This document shows positions 33,096-41,576 of a DNA stretch of 64,000 nt, piece after piece. A model generated the notes under the pieces. That model saw only the letters and a list, made by a program, of their open reading frames with translations. It ran no database searches and had not been told where the DNA came from. How positions within the stretch are numbered: position 1 is the stretch's first letter; every line of letters starts with the position of its first letter. The translations under genes and the position numbers were made by a program. The DNA is from Pelomonas baiyunensis (GTDB taxonomy: Bacteria; Pseudomonadota; Gammaproteobacteria; Burkholderiales; Burkholderiaceae_C): the NCBI RefSeq assembly GCF_043555935.1, contig NZ_JBIGIB010000003.1, positions 744,001 to 808,000 of the forward strand, in the 5' to 3' direction.

Positions 33096-34616
33096 ATGCG
33101 CGCCATGAAGCAACAAGCCCTCTCTGTTCTCGACGCCCTGGGCGTCCACCTCCCCCCCGCTGGCGACCTGACCGTGCGCTCGCCCATTGACGGCGGCGTG
33201 CTGGCGCAGCTGCCCACGGCCACCACGGCCGACATGCAGGCCGCCATCGGCCGCGCTGCCGAGGCCTTCAAGGCCTGGCGCGTGGTGCCGGCCCCGAAGC
33301 GCGGCGAACTCGTCCGCCTGTTCGGCGAAGAGCTGCGCGCGCACAAGGCGCAGTTGGCCCAGCTCGTGTCCATCGAAGCCGGCAAGGTGACGAGCGAAGG
33401 CCTGGGCGAAGTCCAGGAAATGATCGACATCTGCGAGTTCGCGGTGGGATTGAGCCGCCAGTTGCATGGCCTGACCATCGCCAGCGAGCGCCCGGGCCAC
33501 CGCATGATGGAACAGTGGCTGCCGCTGGGCGTGGTGGGCATCATCTCGGCCTTCAACTTCCCGGTGGCCGTGTGGGCCTGGAACTCGGCGCTGGCCCTCG
33601 TTGCGGGTGATGCCTGCGTGTGGAAGCCGTCCGAGAAGACGCCGCTGACCGCGCTGGCCACGCAGGCGCTGTTCGAGCGCGCCGTGAAGGCCTACCGCGC
33701 CGCCGGCCATGCCGCGCCGGACGGCCTGAGCGAGCTGGTCATCGGCCGCGCCGATGTGGGCGAGGCGATGGTGGACGACGCCCGCGTGGCGCTGGTCTCG
33801 GCCACGGGTTCCACCCGCATGGGCCGCGCCGTCGGCCCGCGCGTGGCGGCCCGCTTCGGCCGCTGCCTGCTGGAGCTTGGCGGCAACAACGCCATCATCG
33901 TCACGCCCAGCGCCGACCTGGAACTGGCCGTGCGCGGCATCCTGTTCGGCGCCTACGGCACGGCCGGCCAGCGCTGCACGACGACGCGGCGCGTCATCGC
34001 ACACGAGAGCATCCACGACGCCCTCGTCGAACGCCTGGACCGCGCCCGCGCACAGCTGCCCATCGGCTCGCCGGTGGAGGCGGGCACGCTGATCGGTCCG
34101 CTGATCGACGCGCAGGCCTTTGATGCGATGCAGTTCGCGTTGACCGCCGCCCGCGAGCAGGGCGGGCAGGTGAGCGGCGGCGAGCGCGCGCTGACCGACC
34201 GTTTCCCCGAGGCTTACTACGCCACGCCGGCGCTGGTGCGCATGCCGTCGCAAACCGAGGTGGTGTGCCACGAGACCTTCGCGCCCATCCTGTACACGCT
34301 GAAGTACAAGACGCTGGACGAAGCCATCGCGCTGCAGAACGGCGTGCCGCAAGGCCTGTCGTCGGCGATCTTCACGACCGACATCCGCGAGGCCGAAGCC
34401 TTCATGAGCGCCTCGGGCAGCGACTGCGGCATTGCCAACGTCAACATCGGCACGTCCGGTGCTGAGATCGGCGGTGCGTTCGGTGGCGAAAAGGAAACCG
34501 GTGGCGGCCGCGAGAGCGGTTCGGACGCCTGGAAGGCCTACATGCGCCGCACCACCAACACGGTCAACTACTCCAGCGAACTGCCGCTGGCGCAGGGTGT
34601 GAAGTTCGATATTTGA
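33096..34616 (+). CDS. amaB: L-aminoadipate-semialdehyde dehydrogenase (ALDH7 family)
   Basis: A 506-residue aldehyde dehydrogenase. ALDH7-type marks are seen throughout: AFNFPVAVWAWNSALALVAGD, WKPSEKTPL, the catalytic Glu in LELGGNNAIIV and the nucleophilic Cys in GTAGQRCTTTRR. The C terminus has GGAFGGEKETGGGRESGSDAWKAYMRR. It oxidises aminoadipate semialdehyde (from piperideine-6-carboxylate) to alpha-aminoadipate, the step after lysine 6-dehydrogenase. The start may be ATG 33096 or ATG 33105; neither has a strong ribosome site. Confidence 0.92.
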   Translation: MRAMKQQALSVLDALGVHLPPAGDLTVRSPIDGGVLAQLPTATTADMQAAIGRAAEAFKAWRVVPAPKRGELVRLFGEELRAHKAQLAQLVSIEAGKVTSEGLGEVQEMIDICEFAVGLSRQLHGLTIASERPGHRMMEQWLPLGVVGIISAFNFPVAVWAWNSALALVAGDACVWKPSEKTPLTALATQALFERAVKAYRAAGHAAPDGLSELVIGRADVGEAMVDDARVALVSATGSTRMGRAVGPRVAARFGRCLLELGGNNAIIVTPSADLELAVRGILFGAYGTAGQRCTTTRRVIAHESIHDALVERLDRARAQLPIGSPVEAGTLIGPLIDAQAFDAMQFALTAAREQGGQVSGGERALTDRFPEAYYATPALVRMPSQTEVVCHETFAPILYTLKYKTLDEAIALQNGVPQGLSSAIFTTDIREAEAFMSASGSDCGIANVNIGTSGAEIGGAFGGEKETGGGRESGSDAWKAYMRRTTNTVNYSSELPLAQGVKFDI

Positions 34617-34624
34617 AGAAAATC

Positions 34625-34653
34625 TTCGCAAGCCTGAAAAACCGGGCTATACT
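34625..34653 (+). promoter_or_regulatory. Promoter of tRNA-Leu
   Basis: TTCGCA (34625-34630) and TATACT (34648-34653) are separated by 17 bases, followed by a GC-rich discriminator (GCGAGGC), as in stringently controlled stable-RNA promoters. The tRNA begins 16 bases after the -10. Confidence 0.7.
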
Positions 34654-34668
34654 GCGAGGCTCTTGAAA

Positions 34669-34753
<85 letters not shown>

Positions 34754-34760
34754 AACAAGA

Positions 34761-34790
34761 AAGGCCAGCACGCAAGTGCTGGCCTTTTGC
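34761..34790 (+). terminator. Terminator after tRNA-Leu
   Basis: An 11-base perfect stem (AAGGCCAGCAC with GTGCTGGCCTT, loop GCAA) is followed by more T residues and begins eight bases after the CCA. It lies between the tRNA and the converging GGDEF-EAL gene. Confidence 0.9.
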
Positions 34791-34836
34791 GTTTCTGGCG
34801 TCAGCCGAGGGCCAGCGAGGGCTGGGAACGAACGTT

Positions 34837-36867
34837 TCAGCCCGGTGCCTGAAGCCAGCGGCTTTCAAACTCCGCCGCGGTCACGCCGCGCCCGAACCAC
34901 CAGCCCTGACCCCAGTCGCAGCCCATGTGGCGCAGCAGCGTCGCTTGGCTTTCGGTTTCCACGCCTTCGGCAACGACCTGCATGCCCAGCTCGTGCGCCA
35001 TGGTCACGATGGCGCGGCACAGGGCCAGCGCCTTGTCGCCATGCTCCAGCCCGGCGACGAAGCTGCGGTCGATCTTGAGGGTGTCGATGTCGTGGTGCTG
35101 CAGGTAGCTCAGCGAGGAGTAACCGGTGCCGAAGTCATCGAGCGAGATGGTGATGCCCGCGGTGCGCAGGGCGCGCAACCGCGCCGCCACCGCCTCGTCG
35201 CGCTCGAGCAGCAGCCCTTCGGTGATCTCCACCGCCAGCGCATCGCCAGGCAGGCCGATCGCATGCAGGTGCGCCAACCAGTCGGCCTGCGGCGCGCGCG
35301 TGCGCTCGCTGAGGAACTGCACCGGCGACTTGTTCACGCTAATCTGGAATCGACCGTGGCCCGCGCCGCGCCAGGCCCGGGCCTGCGACGCGGCTTCGCG
35401 GAACACCCAGTCGCCGATGTCCACGATCAGCCCGCTGGATTCGGCCAGCGGAATGAACTGCGCCGGACTGACGTCGCCCAGGCTCGGGTGGGTCCAGCGC
35501 AGCAAAGCCTCGGCCTTGCGCGGCGGCGCCGTCGGCTCGCGCAGATTCAGGATGGGCTGGTAGACCAGGTGGAACTGCCCGGCTGCCAACGCCTCGCGCA
35601 ATTCGGCCGCGAGCCGCGCCCGGCGCTGCGCGGCCTCGTGCAGGGCCGGCGTGAAGACGCTCATGCGGTTGCGGCCGGCGCCTTTGGCTTCGTACAGCGC
35701 CTGATCGGCGTGCTTGAACAGCGCTTCAATCTCCACGCCGTCTCGCGGGGCCAGGCTCACGCCGACGCTGGCCGACACATACACCCGCTCGCCCTCCACC
35801 TCGAATGCGGCCGACACGGCGTCCAGCAGTTCGCGCCCCACGTGCTCGGCCGCAGCGGCGGCGTTTTGCGCGGCGAGCAGCACCGTGAACTCATCGCCGC
35901 CCATGCGGGCCACGATGCCGGTTTCCGCGCCGCCCGAGGGCATGCAGGCCTGCAGCCGTTCCGCCACGCGCACCAGCAGCGCGTCGCCGACGTCGTGGCC
36001 GAGCGAGTCGTTGATCTCTTTGAAGTGGTCCAGGTCCAGGAACATCACGGCCAGTTCCTCGCCCCGCATCTCGCGCAGGCTCAGCGCGCGCTCGATGCGT
36101 TCACGCAGCGAGCGACGGTTGGGCAGCCCGGTCAGCACGTCCACGCGGGCTTGCTGCCACACGGCGGCCTCCTGGCGCTTGCGGTCGGTGATGTCGGTGT
36201 GCGTGCCCACCATGCGCAGCGGCCGGCCTTGGGCATCGCGCGCGATGACCATGCCGCGGCTCAGGATCCACTTCCACGTGCCGTCGCGCGCCAGCACGCG
36301 GTGCTCGTTGCGGTAGGTTGGTGTGCGGCCGCTGAAATGGTCTTCGCGGTCGCGCTCCATCTGGGCGATGTCGTCGGGATGCGTGCGCGCGTCGAAGGCC
36401 TCCGGCGTGGCCTGCACATCGCCGGGCTCGAAGCCGTAGAGCCGCAGGTAGCGCTCCGAGAAGTGCTCCACGCCCTCCTGCACATGCCAGTCCCAGACCC
36501 CATCGCCGCTGCACTCCAGCGCCAACTTCCAGACCTCGTCGCCCGCGCGGCGCGCGGTGATGTCGGTGTGCGTGCCCAGCCACAGGGGCGAGTCTGGCAG
36601 CCGCTGGGCCTGCGACAGCACCCACTGCGCGCCCACGCGGTATTCCATCTCGAAGCGACCCAGCGCCTGCGCCGCAGCCCACCGCGCTTCGAAGCGGGCG
36701 CGGTCGTCGGCGTGCAGGCACTGCGCCAGCGGCGTCGGCAGGGCGGGGCGGTTCAGGGCTTCCGCCAGCCGCGCGTTCATCCAGAGCAAGCGCCCTTGCG
36801 CGTCCGCCTTCCAGATCTGCTGGGGCAGGGCGTCGAGCAGGGAGGCAAATTGCACAGGGGGTGGCAT
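34837..36867 (-). CDS. PAS-PAS-GGDEF-EAL c-di-GMP enzyme
   Basis: A 676-residue soluble protein. Two PAS domains (about 8-105 and 110-230, the second with a clear PAC segment WKWILSRG...MVGTHTDITDRK) precede GGDEF (about 238-405) and EAL (about 415-670). GGDEF is intact at 323-327, but the inhibitory RxxD site is absent (AETG at that place). EAL at 453-455, EITEGLLLE, DDFGTG, KIDRSF and AEGVET are kept, so cyclase and phosphodiesterase activity are both possible, without product inhibition of the cyclase. ATG 36867 (MPPPVQF) starts just before PAS 1. It is divergent from the HU gene. Confidence 0.92.
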   Translation of the reverse strand: MPPPVQFASLLDALPQQIWKADAQGRLLWMNARLAEALNRPALPTPLAQCLHADDRARFEARWAAAQALGRFEMEYRVGAQWVLSQAQRLPDSPLWLGTHTDITARRAGDEVWKLALECSGDGVWDWHVQEGVEHFSERYLRLYGFEPGDVQATPEAFDARTHPDDIAQMERDREDHFSGRTPTYRNEHRVLARDGTWKWILSRGMVIARDAQGRPLRMVGTHTDITDRKRQEAAVWQQARVDVLTGLPNRRSLRERIERALSLREMRGEELAVMFLDLDHFKEINDSLGHDVGDALLVRVAERLQACMPSGGAETGIVARMGGDEFTVLLAAQNAAAAAEHVGRELLDAVSAAFEVEGERVYVSASVGVSLAPRDGVEIEALFKHADQALYEAKGAGRNRMSVFTPALHEAAQRRARLAAELREALAAGQFHLVYQPILNLREPTAPPRKAEALLRWTHPSLGDVSPAQFIPLAESSGLIVDIGDWVFREAASQARAWRGAGHGRFQISVNKSPVQFLSERTRAPQADWLAHLHAIGLPGDALAVEITEGLLLERDEAVAARLRALRTAGITISLDDFGTGYSSLSYLQHHDIDTLKIDRSFVAGLEHGDKALALCRAIVTMAHELGMQVVAEGVETESQATLLRHMGCDWGQGWWFGRGVTAAEFESRWLQAPG

Positions 36868-36922
36868 GTCGATGGATACGGGTCTGCCCTGCGACTGTAT
36901 GCCGCCCGCGATAAGCCACAAT

Positions 36923-36955
36923 CGCGCCCGCCCGAGTCGTTCGGGCGCGCTTTTT
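36923..36955 (+). promoter_or_regulatory. Terminator-like hairpin directly upstream of the HU gene
   Basis: CGCGCCCG (36923-36930) pairs perfectly with CGGGCGCG (36942-36949), with an 11-base loop, and is followed by CTTTTT. The T-run ends 15 bases before the HU start codon. Both flanking genes start away from it, so it does not end a neighbouring gene; it is more likely part of the HU leader, possibly an attenuator. Confidence 0.6.
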
Positions 36956-36970
36956 CGACGAGACTCCCGC

Positions 36971-37324
36971 ATGAACAAGACCGATCTGATCGAACACCTG
37001 GCCGCCAAGCACGAGCTGACCAAGGCCGAAGCTGGCCGCATCCTCGAGACCCTGCTGGACGCTGTGGTCACCACCGTCAAGAAGGGTGGCGCCGTGTCGA
37101 TCCCGGGCTTCGGCTCCTTCAAGCAACACGCCCGCGCTGCACGCAACGGCGTGAACCCCAGCACCGGCGCCAAGATCAAGATCGCCGCCGCCAAGCTGCC
37201 CAAGTTCACCCCGGGCGCTGGCTTCAAGGCCGCTGTGGACCCCAAGGCCGCTGCCAAGAAGGCCGCTGCCAAGCCGGCCGCCAAGCCCGCAGCCAAGCCG
37301 GCTGCCAAGGCCAAGAAGAAGTAA
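36971..37324 (+). CDS. hup: DNA-binding protein HU with Lys/Ala/Pro tail
   Basis: A 117-residue nucleoid protein. The HU/IHF core (1-90) has the minor-groove arm in GSFKQHARAARNGVNPSTGAKI. The C-terminal tail (about 91-117) repeats AAKP and KKA units like histone H1, which is known for HU variants of Burkholderiales and of actinobacteria and should strengthen DNA compaction. The core ends with KLPKFTPGAGFKAAV. The tail sequence varies between species. A LacI gene starts 12 bases after the stop, but probably has its own control. Confidence 0.94.
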   Translation: MNKTDLIEHLAAKHELTKAEAGRILETLLDAVVTTVKKGGAVSIPGFGSFKQHARAARNGVNPSTGAKIKIAAAKLPKFTPGAGFKAAVDPKAAAKKAAAKPAAKPAAKPAAKAKKK

Positions 37325-37336
37325 TTCTTCGCACTG

Positions 37337-38374
37337 ATGAGTTCGCGCGGCGGGAGCCCCACCATCGTCGACGTCGCCCGCGAGGCGGGCGTGTCGATCA
37401 AGACCGTGTCGCGCGTGCTCAACCATGAACCCGGTGTGCATGAAAGCACCCGGGAACAGGTGCTCAAGGTGGTGGAGGCGCTGCGCTACCGGCCCAAGCA
37501 GTCGGCCCGCAGTCTGGCGGGAGGACGCTCTTTCCTGATCGGCCTGCTGTACTACGACCCCAGCGCCGCGTTCGTTGGCAGCGTGCAGCAGGGCGCCACC
37601 CTGCGCTGCCGCGAGTTGGGCTACCACCTGGTGGTGGAGTCCTTGCACAACGACGCCCCCGACCTGCGTCAGCAGATCGACCGCATGGTGCTGGCGCTGC
37701 GGCCGGACGGCATGATCCTCACGCCCCCGCTGTGCGACAACCCCGAGGTGCTGGCCGCGCTGCGCGACAGCGGCACCCCGTGCGTGCTGATGTCGCCCGA
37801 GCGCGACCTGCCGGGCGTGCCGTCCGTGCGCATGGACGACGTGCATGCGGCCGAAGAGATCACTAACGTGCTGCTGAGCCTGGGGCACCAGCGCATTGCG
37901 TTCATCAAGGGCCCGCCGGACCAGTCGGCCAGCGGCATGCGCTACCAGGGCTTTGTGAGTGCGTTGCGCGCCCACGGCCTCACGCCCGACCCCGATCTCA
38001 TCCAGCCTGGTGACTTCACCTTCGCCAGTGGCCGCGATGCCGCACACCAACTGTTGAGCCGGCGCCAGCGGCCCACGGCGGTGTTCGCCAGCAACGACGA
38101 CATGGCGCTGGGCGTGCTGGCGGCTGCGCAGCGGCTGGGCTTGCCGGTGCCAGCGGAGTTGTCGGTCGTCGGCTTCGATGACTCGCCCACCGCGGGCCTG
38201 GTGTGGCCGCCGCTGACCACCGTGCGCCAACCGATGGCCGCGATGGCGCGTGCAGCGGTCGAAATGCTCGTGGCCGTGCAGCGGCCCGACATGGCTGGCG
38301 CGCCAGACGATCCTGAACTGCACAAAGTGCTGCCGCACGAAATCGTCGTGCGCGACTCCACCCGCGCACGCTGA
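37337..38374 (+). CDS. LacI family transcription repressor
   Basis: A 345-residue sugar-responsive regulator. The N-terminal headpiece is TIVDVAREAGVSIKTVSRVLNHEPGV (about 9-35) with hinge RPKQSARSLAGGRS, followed by a periplasmic-binding-protein-like sensor domain (60-340). It lies next to a beta-glucosidase gene, and a near-perfect 18-base palindrome with LacI-type centre sits between them. The likely inducer is a beta-glucoside such as cellobiose, and the regulator probably controls the glucosidase; that is inferred from position. Confidence 0.93.
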   Translation: MSSRGGSPTIVDVAREAGVSIKTVSRVLNHEPGVHESTREQVLKVVEALRYRPKQSARSLAGGRSFLIGLLYYDPSAAFVGSVQQGATLRCRELGYHLVVESLHNDAPDLRQQIDRMVLALRPDGMILTPPLCDNPEVLAALRDSGTPCVLMSPERDLPGVPSVRMDDVHAAEEITNVLLSLGHQRIAFIKGPPDQSASGMRYQGFVSALRAHGLTPDPDLIQPGDFTFASGRDAAHQLLSRRQRPTAVFASNDDMALGVLAAAQRLGLPVPAELSVVGFDDSPTAGLVWPPLTTVRQPMAAMARAAVEMLVAVQRPDMAGAPDDPELHKVLPHEIVVRDSTRAR

Positions 38375-38479
38375 CCGTTCGCCGCAGGCGTTGAATCTGC
38401 GGCGGGCCGTCGAGCGCCGCACGCCGCTCCGCGCTCTTTCACTCGCTGGACCCCACTTTTCTGCTTGGTTTTTGGCCCA

Positions 38480-38497
38480 ATTGACAGCGTTGTCAAT
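38480..38497. promoter_or_regulatory. LacI-type operator upstream of the beta-glucosidase
   Basis: The 18-base site ATTGACAGCGTTGTCAAT is symmetric at 16 of 18 positions (mismatches at positions 8 and 11). It contains TTGACA, which could be the -35 element of the downstream promoter. It lies 106 bases after the LacI stop and 156 before the glucosidase start. The rest of the gap 38375-38652 shows nothing else. Confidence 0.75.
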
Positions 38498-38652
38498 CCT
38501 CGGCACGATGACCCAGGTCGATGCCCGGATTGCGCCCGCGGTGCGGGTGGGCTCGATGTTGTGTTGTTTGAGAGGCCGGCTGCGCGGAAGTGGTACGCGG
38601 CCGCGCTGCGTTGCTGACCCCTGCCTGCCGCCCCGAGCGGATTCGCCCTGCC

Positions 38653-40011
38653 ATGACCTTGCCCGACCTTCCCCGCGCCGAGCCGGCCGCGCTCGCCGAC
38701 GCCTTTCCGCCCGACTTCCTTTGGGGTGTGGCCACCAGTGCGGCCCAGATCGAGGGGGCGGCGTTCGAGGACGGCAAAGGCGCGTCAATCTGGGACCACT
38801 TCTGCCGCCAGCCCGGCCGCATCAAGGACGGCTCCAACATTGACGTCGCCTGCGACCACTACCACCGCTTCCGCGACGACGTCGCCCTGATGCAGCAGCT
38901 GGGCCTGGACTGCTACCGGTTCAGCCTGTCCTGGCCGCGCGTGCAGCCAGACGGGCAGGGCGCCTGGAACGAGGCGGGTTTTGCCTTCTACGACCGCCTG
39001 CTCGATGCCCTGCTGGAGGCCGGCCTGCAGCCGCACGCCACGCTGTACCACTGGGACTTGCCGCAGGCGCTGGACGAGCAGCTGGGCGGCTGGCTGTCGC
39101 GCGACGTCGTGGGCCACTTCGCCGACTACGCGGCCGAGGTCGCCCGGCGCTTCGGCGACCGGCTGGCCAGCATCGCCACCCACAACGAGCCCTGGTGCAC
39201 CGCGACCTTGGGCTACGAGACCGCGCAGTTCGCGCCGGGTCACACCAGCCGCGCAGAAAGCCTGCAGGTGGCGCACCACCTGATGCTGTCGCACGGCGAC
39301 GCGGTGGCAGCCATGCGCGCGGTGACCCGCACGCCGCTGGGCATCGTGCTCAACCACACGCCGGCCTTCCCGGCCACGCCCACCGAGGCCGACCGGCGTG
39401 CCGCGCGCATCGACGACGGCCTGAACGTGCGCTGGTACATGGACCCCATCCTGCGCGGGTGCTACCCGGCCGACGCCTGGCAGCACGTGGGCGCCGACGC
39501 GCCGCAGGTGGCGGCTGGTGACCTGGATCGCATCCGGCAGCCGCTGGATTTCCTGGGCCTGAACTTCTACACCCGCAGCCTCGTGGGTGCCGACGGCCAG
39601 CCGGTGACCGGCCCGGGCGCCCGCGGGTTCACGGACATGGGCTGGGAGATCGTGCCCGAGGTGTTGACCCAGCATTTGGTGCGGCTGGCCCGCGAGTACA
39701 ACCCGCCGCCTCTGTACATCACCGAAAACGGCATGGCGAATGCCGACCGGTTGGTCGACGGCCGCGTGCCTGACGCGGAGCGCACTGCGTATCTGGCCAG
39801 CCACCTGCAGGCCGTGGCGGCGGCGCGCAATTTGGGGGCCGATGTCCGGGGCTATTTCTACTGGAGCCTGCTCGACAACTTCGAGTGGAATTCCGGCTAC
39901 GCCAAGCGCTTCGGGTTGGTGCATGTCGACTACGCCACCCAGGAACGCCGGCTGAAAGACAGCGCGCTTTGGTATGCCGACATGATCCGGCGCCACCGCC
40001 AGCGGCGTTGA
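38653..40011 (+). CDS. Beta-glucosidase, GH1
   Basis: A 452-residue family 1 glycoside hydrolase with the full (beta/alpha)8 barrel. It begins FLWGVATSAAQIEG, has the acid/base Glu179 in THNEPW and the nucleophile Glu358 in YITENG, and ends with FYWSLLDNFEWNSGYAKRFGLVHVD. No signal peptide is seen, so it acts in the cytoplasm on imported cellobiose or other beta-glucosides. No transporter gene lies beside it. ATG 38653 gives the standard length; an earlier in-frame start at 38590 adds residues without family character. Confidence 0.95.
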   Translation: MTLPDLPRAEPAALADAFPPDFLWGVATSAAQIEGAAFEDGKGASIWDHFCRQPGRIKDGSNIDVACDHYHRFRDDVALMQQLGLDCYRFSLSWPRVQPDGQGAWNEAGFAFYDRLLDALLEAGLQPHATLYHWDLPQALDEQLGGWLSRDVVGHFADYAAEVARRFGDRLASIATHNEPWCTATLGYETAQFAPGHTSRAESLQVAHHLMLSHGDAVAAMRAVTRTPLGIVLNHTPAFPATPTEADRRAARIDDGLNVRWYMDPILRGCYPADAWQHVGADAPQVAAGDLDRIRQPLDFLGLNFYTRSLVGADGQPVTGPGARGFTDMGWEIVPEVLTQHLVRLAREYNPPPLYITENGMANADRLVDGRVPDAERTAYLASHLQAVAAARNLGADVRGYFYWSLLDNFEWNSGYAKRFGLVHVDYATQERRLKDSALWYADMIRRHRQRR

Positions 40012-40104
40012 GTTGAGCGCCGCGCCGGCCGGTCGGTGCCCTGTGGGTCCCGGCAGGTGCGTGCTCTATGCATTCCTCCGCGTTTGCCCGGGGCGCAGCC
40101 CGGG

Positions 40105-40194
40105 ATTTCGGTCACGCACAGGCGCTAAGCTCCGCCATGCGGTGCACTTGGCATTTTTCCCAAATGCCGAGCCCCGCAAACGGCCGAAATGACC
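40105..40194 (+). ncRNA. Candidate structured leader upstream of the HD-GYP gene
   Basis: ATTTCGG (40105-40111) can pair with CCGAAAT (40184-40190), closing two hairpins: GGCG/CGCC (40121-40124 with 40133-40136) and GGCATTT/AAATGCC (40150-40156 with 40162-40168). GGTCA (40110-40114) can instead pair with TGACC (40190-40194), which excludes the first stem. Switchable pairing ahead of a signalling operon suggests a regulatory RNA. It is a hand fold only. The gap 40012-40280 has no gene. Confidence 0.35.
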
Positions 40195-40280
40195 TATGAA
40201 AGAGGGCCGGCGCAGAAGTTTGGTGCAGGCGCCAATTTCTGAGCCGAGTCGAGGGGGCCCGCCACACGGGTTCTGAGCGC

Positions 40281-41576
40281 ATGCAGGATAGAAACAGCGA
40301 TCCACTGATCGACGTCAATCAACTGACGGTGGGGATGTTCATTCATCTCGACCTGGGTTGGATGTCGCACCCATTCCCGCTGTCGAGCTTCAAGATCGCG
40401 TCGACAGATCAGTTGCTGATCCTGCGCCGCCTGGGCTTGACCCAGGTGCGCTGGAGTCCGGCCAAGAGCGACGTGCCCCAGACCGAAGACGCCGCGCCCG
40501 ACCCCGCAGCCGCGCCCGCTGAAGCCGCCGATGCCGCGGCCCCGGCCGCCAAGTCGCCGGAGGAAATGGCCCGCGAGGCCCACCGCTTGGCCCTGGCGCG
40601 ACAGCGTGAAGCGCTGCGCCTGTGCGAAGCGCAGTACAGCGAAGCCGCTACCGGCTTCCGTGGCGTGATGGAGAAGGTCCAGGCCGACCCGCACCAGGCC
40701 CGGATGCAGGCCGAAGGCCTCACGGCGGCGCTGCTGGACAAGATGCTGGTCGAGGGCGACCTCAACATGCGGCTGCTCAACGAAGCCGCCGGCGACCGCA
40801 GCACCGCGCACGCCCTGAACGTCTGCATCATTGCGTTGCTGCTGGGCCGGGCCTTCGGCCTGGGGCGTGACGAAATGATGGACCTGGGCGTCGGCTCGCT
40901 GCTGCACGACGTGGGCAAGCTGGAGGTGGCGGCGCGCCTGCGCCACCGCGACGAAAGCTTCACTACCGCCGAGACCCAGGCTTACCAGCAACACGTGGCC
41001 AAGGGAGTGGCCATCGGCCAGAGCATGGGCCTAGCGCCCGGTCCGCTGTTGATCGTGGCCCAGCACCATGAACACGCCGACGGCAGCGGGTTCCCGCAGC
41101 GCATCAACATGGACCGCATGAGCACCGGCGCACGCATCGTGGCACTGGTGAATCGTTTCGACGGGCTGTGCAACCCGCTGATCAGCTCCAAGGCCATGAC
41201 GCCGCACGAGGCGCTGTCCTTGATGTTCGCGCAGGGGCGCAATCGCTTTGACGCGACCATGCTGAACGCCTTCATCCGCATGATGGGTGTGTACCCGCCC
41301 GGCTCCACGGTGCAGCTCACCGACGACCGGTATGCGCTGGTGGTGTCGGTCAACTCGGCGCGGCCGCTGAAGCCGCGCGTCATGGTGCACGACGTCAAGG
41401 TGCCCAAGGAAGAGGCCTTGATCCTCAACCTCGAAGAGATGCCTGACCTGGGCATTCGTCGCAGCCTCAAGCCCCAGTTCCTGCCGCGCCCGTCTTTGGA
41501 CTACCTGAGCCCGCGCGCCCGCATCGCGTACTTCTTCGATGCGGTCAACACGGGCCCCGGGGAGCTGGTCACGTGA
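40281..41576 (+). CDS. HD-GYP domain c-di-GMP phosphodiesterase
   Basis: A 431-residue cytoplasmic protein. The N-terminal domain (about 5-60, LTVGMFIHLDLGWMSHPF) is the DUF3391-type module commonly fused to HD-GYP. An Ala/Pro-rich linker (about 65-95) follows, then the HD-GYP domain (about 165-350): HD at 209-210 (LLHDVGK), HHE at 262-264 and DGSGFP in place of the GYP-containing motif. The family hydrolyses c-di-GMP to GMP. A GYP-to-GFP change is common and tolerated. A GGDEF-EAL gene overlaps it by four bases (GTGA at 41573-41576). Confidence 0.92.
   Translation: MQDRNSDPLIDVNQLTVGMFIHLDLGWMSHPFPLSSFKIASTDQLLILRRLGLTQVRWSPAKSDVPQTEDAAPDPAAAPAEAADAAAPAAKSPEEMAREAHRLALARQREALRLCEAQYSEAATGFRGVMEKVQADPHQARMQAEGLTAALLDKMLVEGDLNMRLLNEAAGDRSTAHALNVCIIALLLGRAFGLGRDEMMDLGVGSLLHDVGKLEVAARLRHRDESFTTAETQAYQQHVAKGVAIGQSMGLAPGPLLIVAQHHEHADGSGFPQRINMDRMSTGARIVALVNRFDGLCNPLISSKAMTPHEALSLMFAQGRNRFDATMLNAFIRMMGVYPPGSTVQLTDDRYALVVSVNSARPLKPRVMVHDVKVPKEEALILNLEEMPDLGIRRSLKPQFLPRPSLDYLSPRARIAYFFDAVNTGPGELVT

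Noticed and set aside
40110..40122. A c-di-GMP-I (GEMM) riboswitch called from GGTCACGCACAGG.
   Set aside because: Only this 13-base segment resembles the class. The tetraloop-receptor and the GGTAGGTAGCGGGG-like parts that define it are absent, so I list the region only as a generic structured leader.
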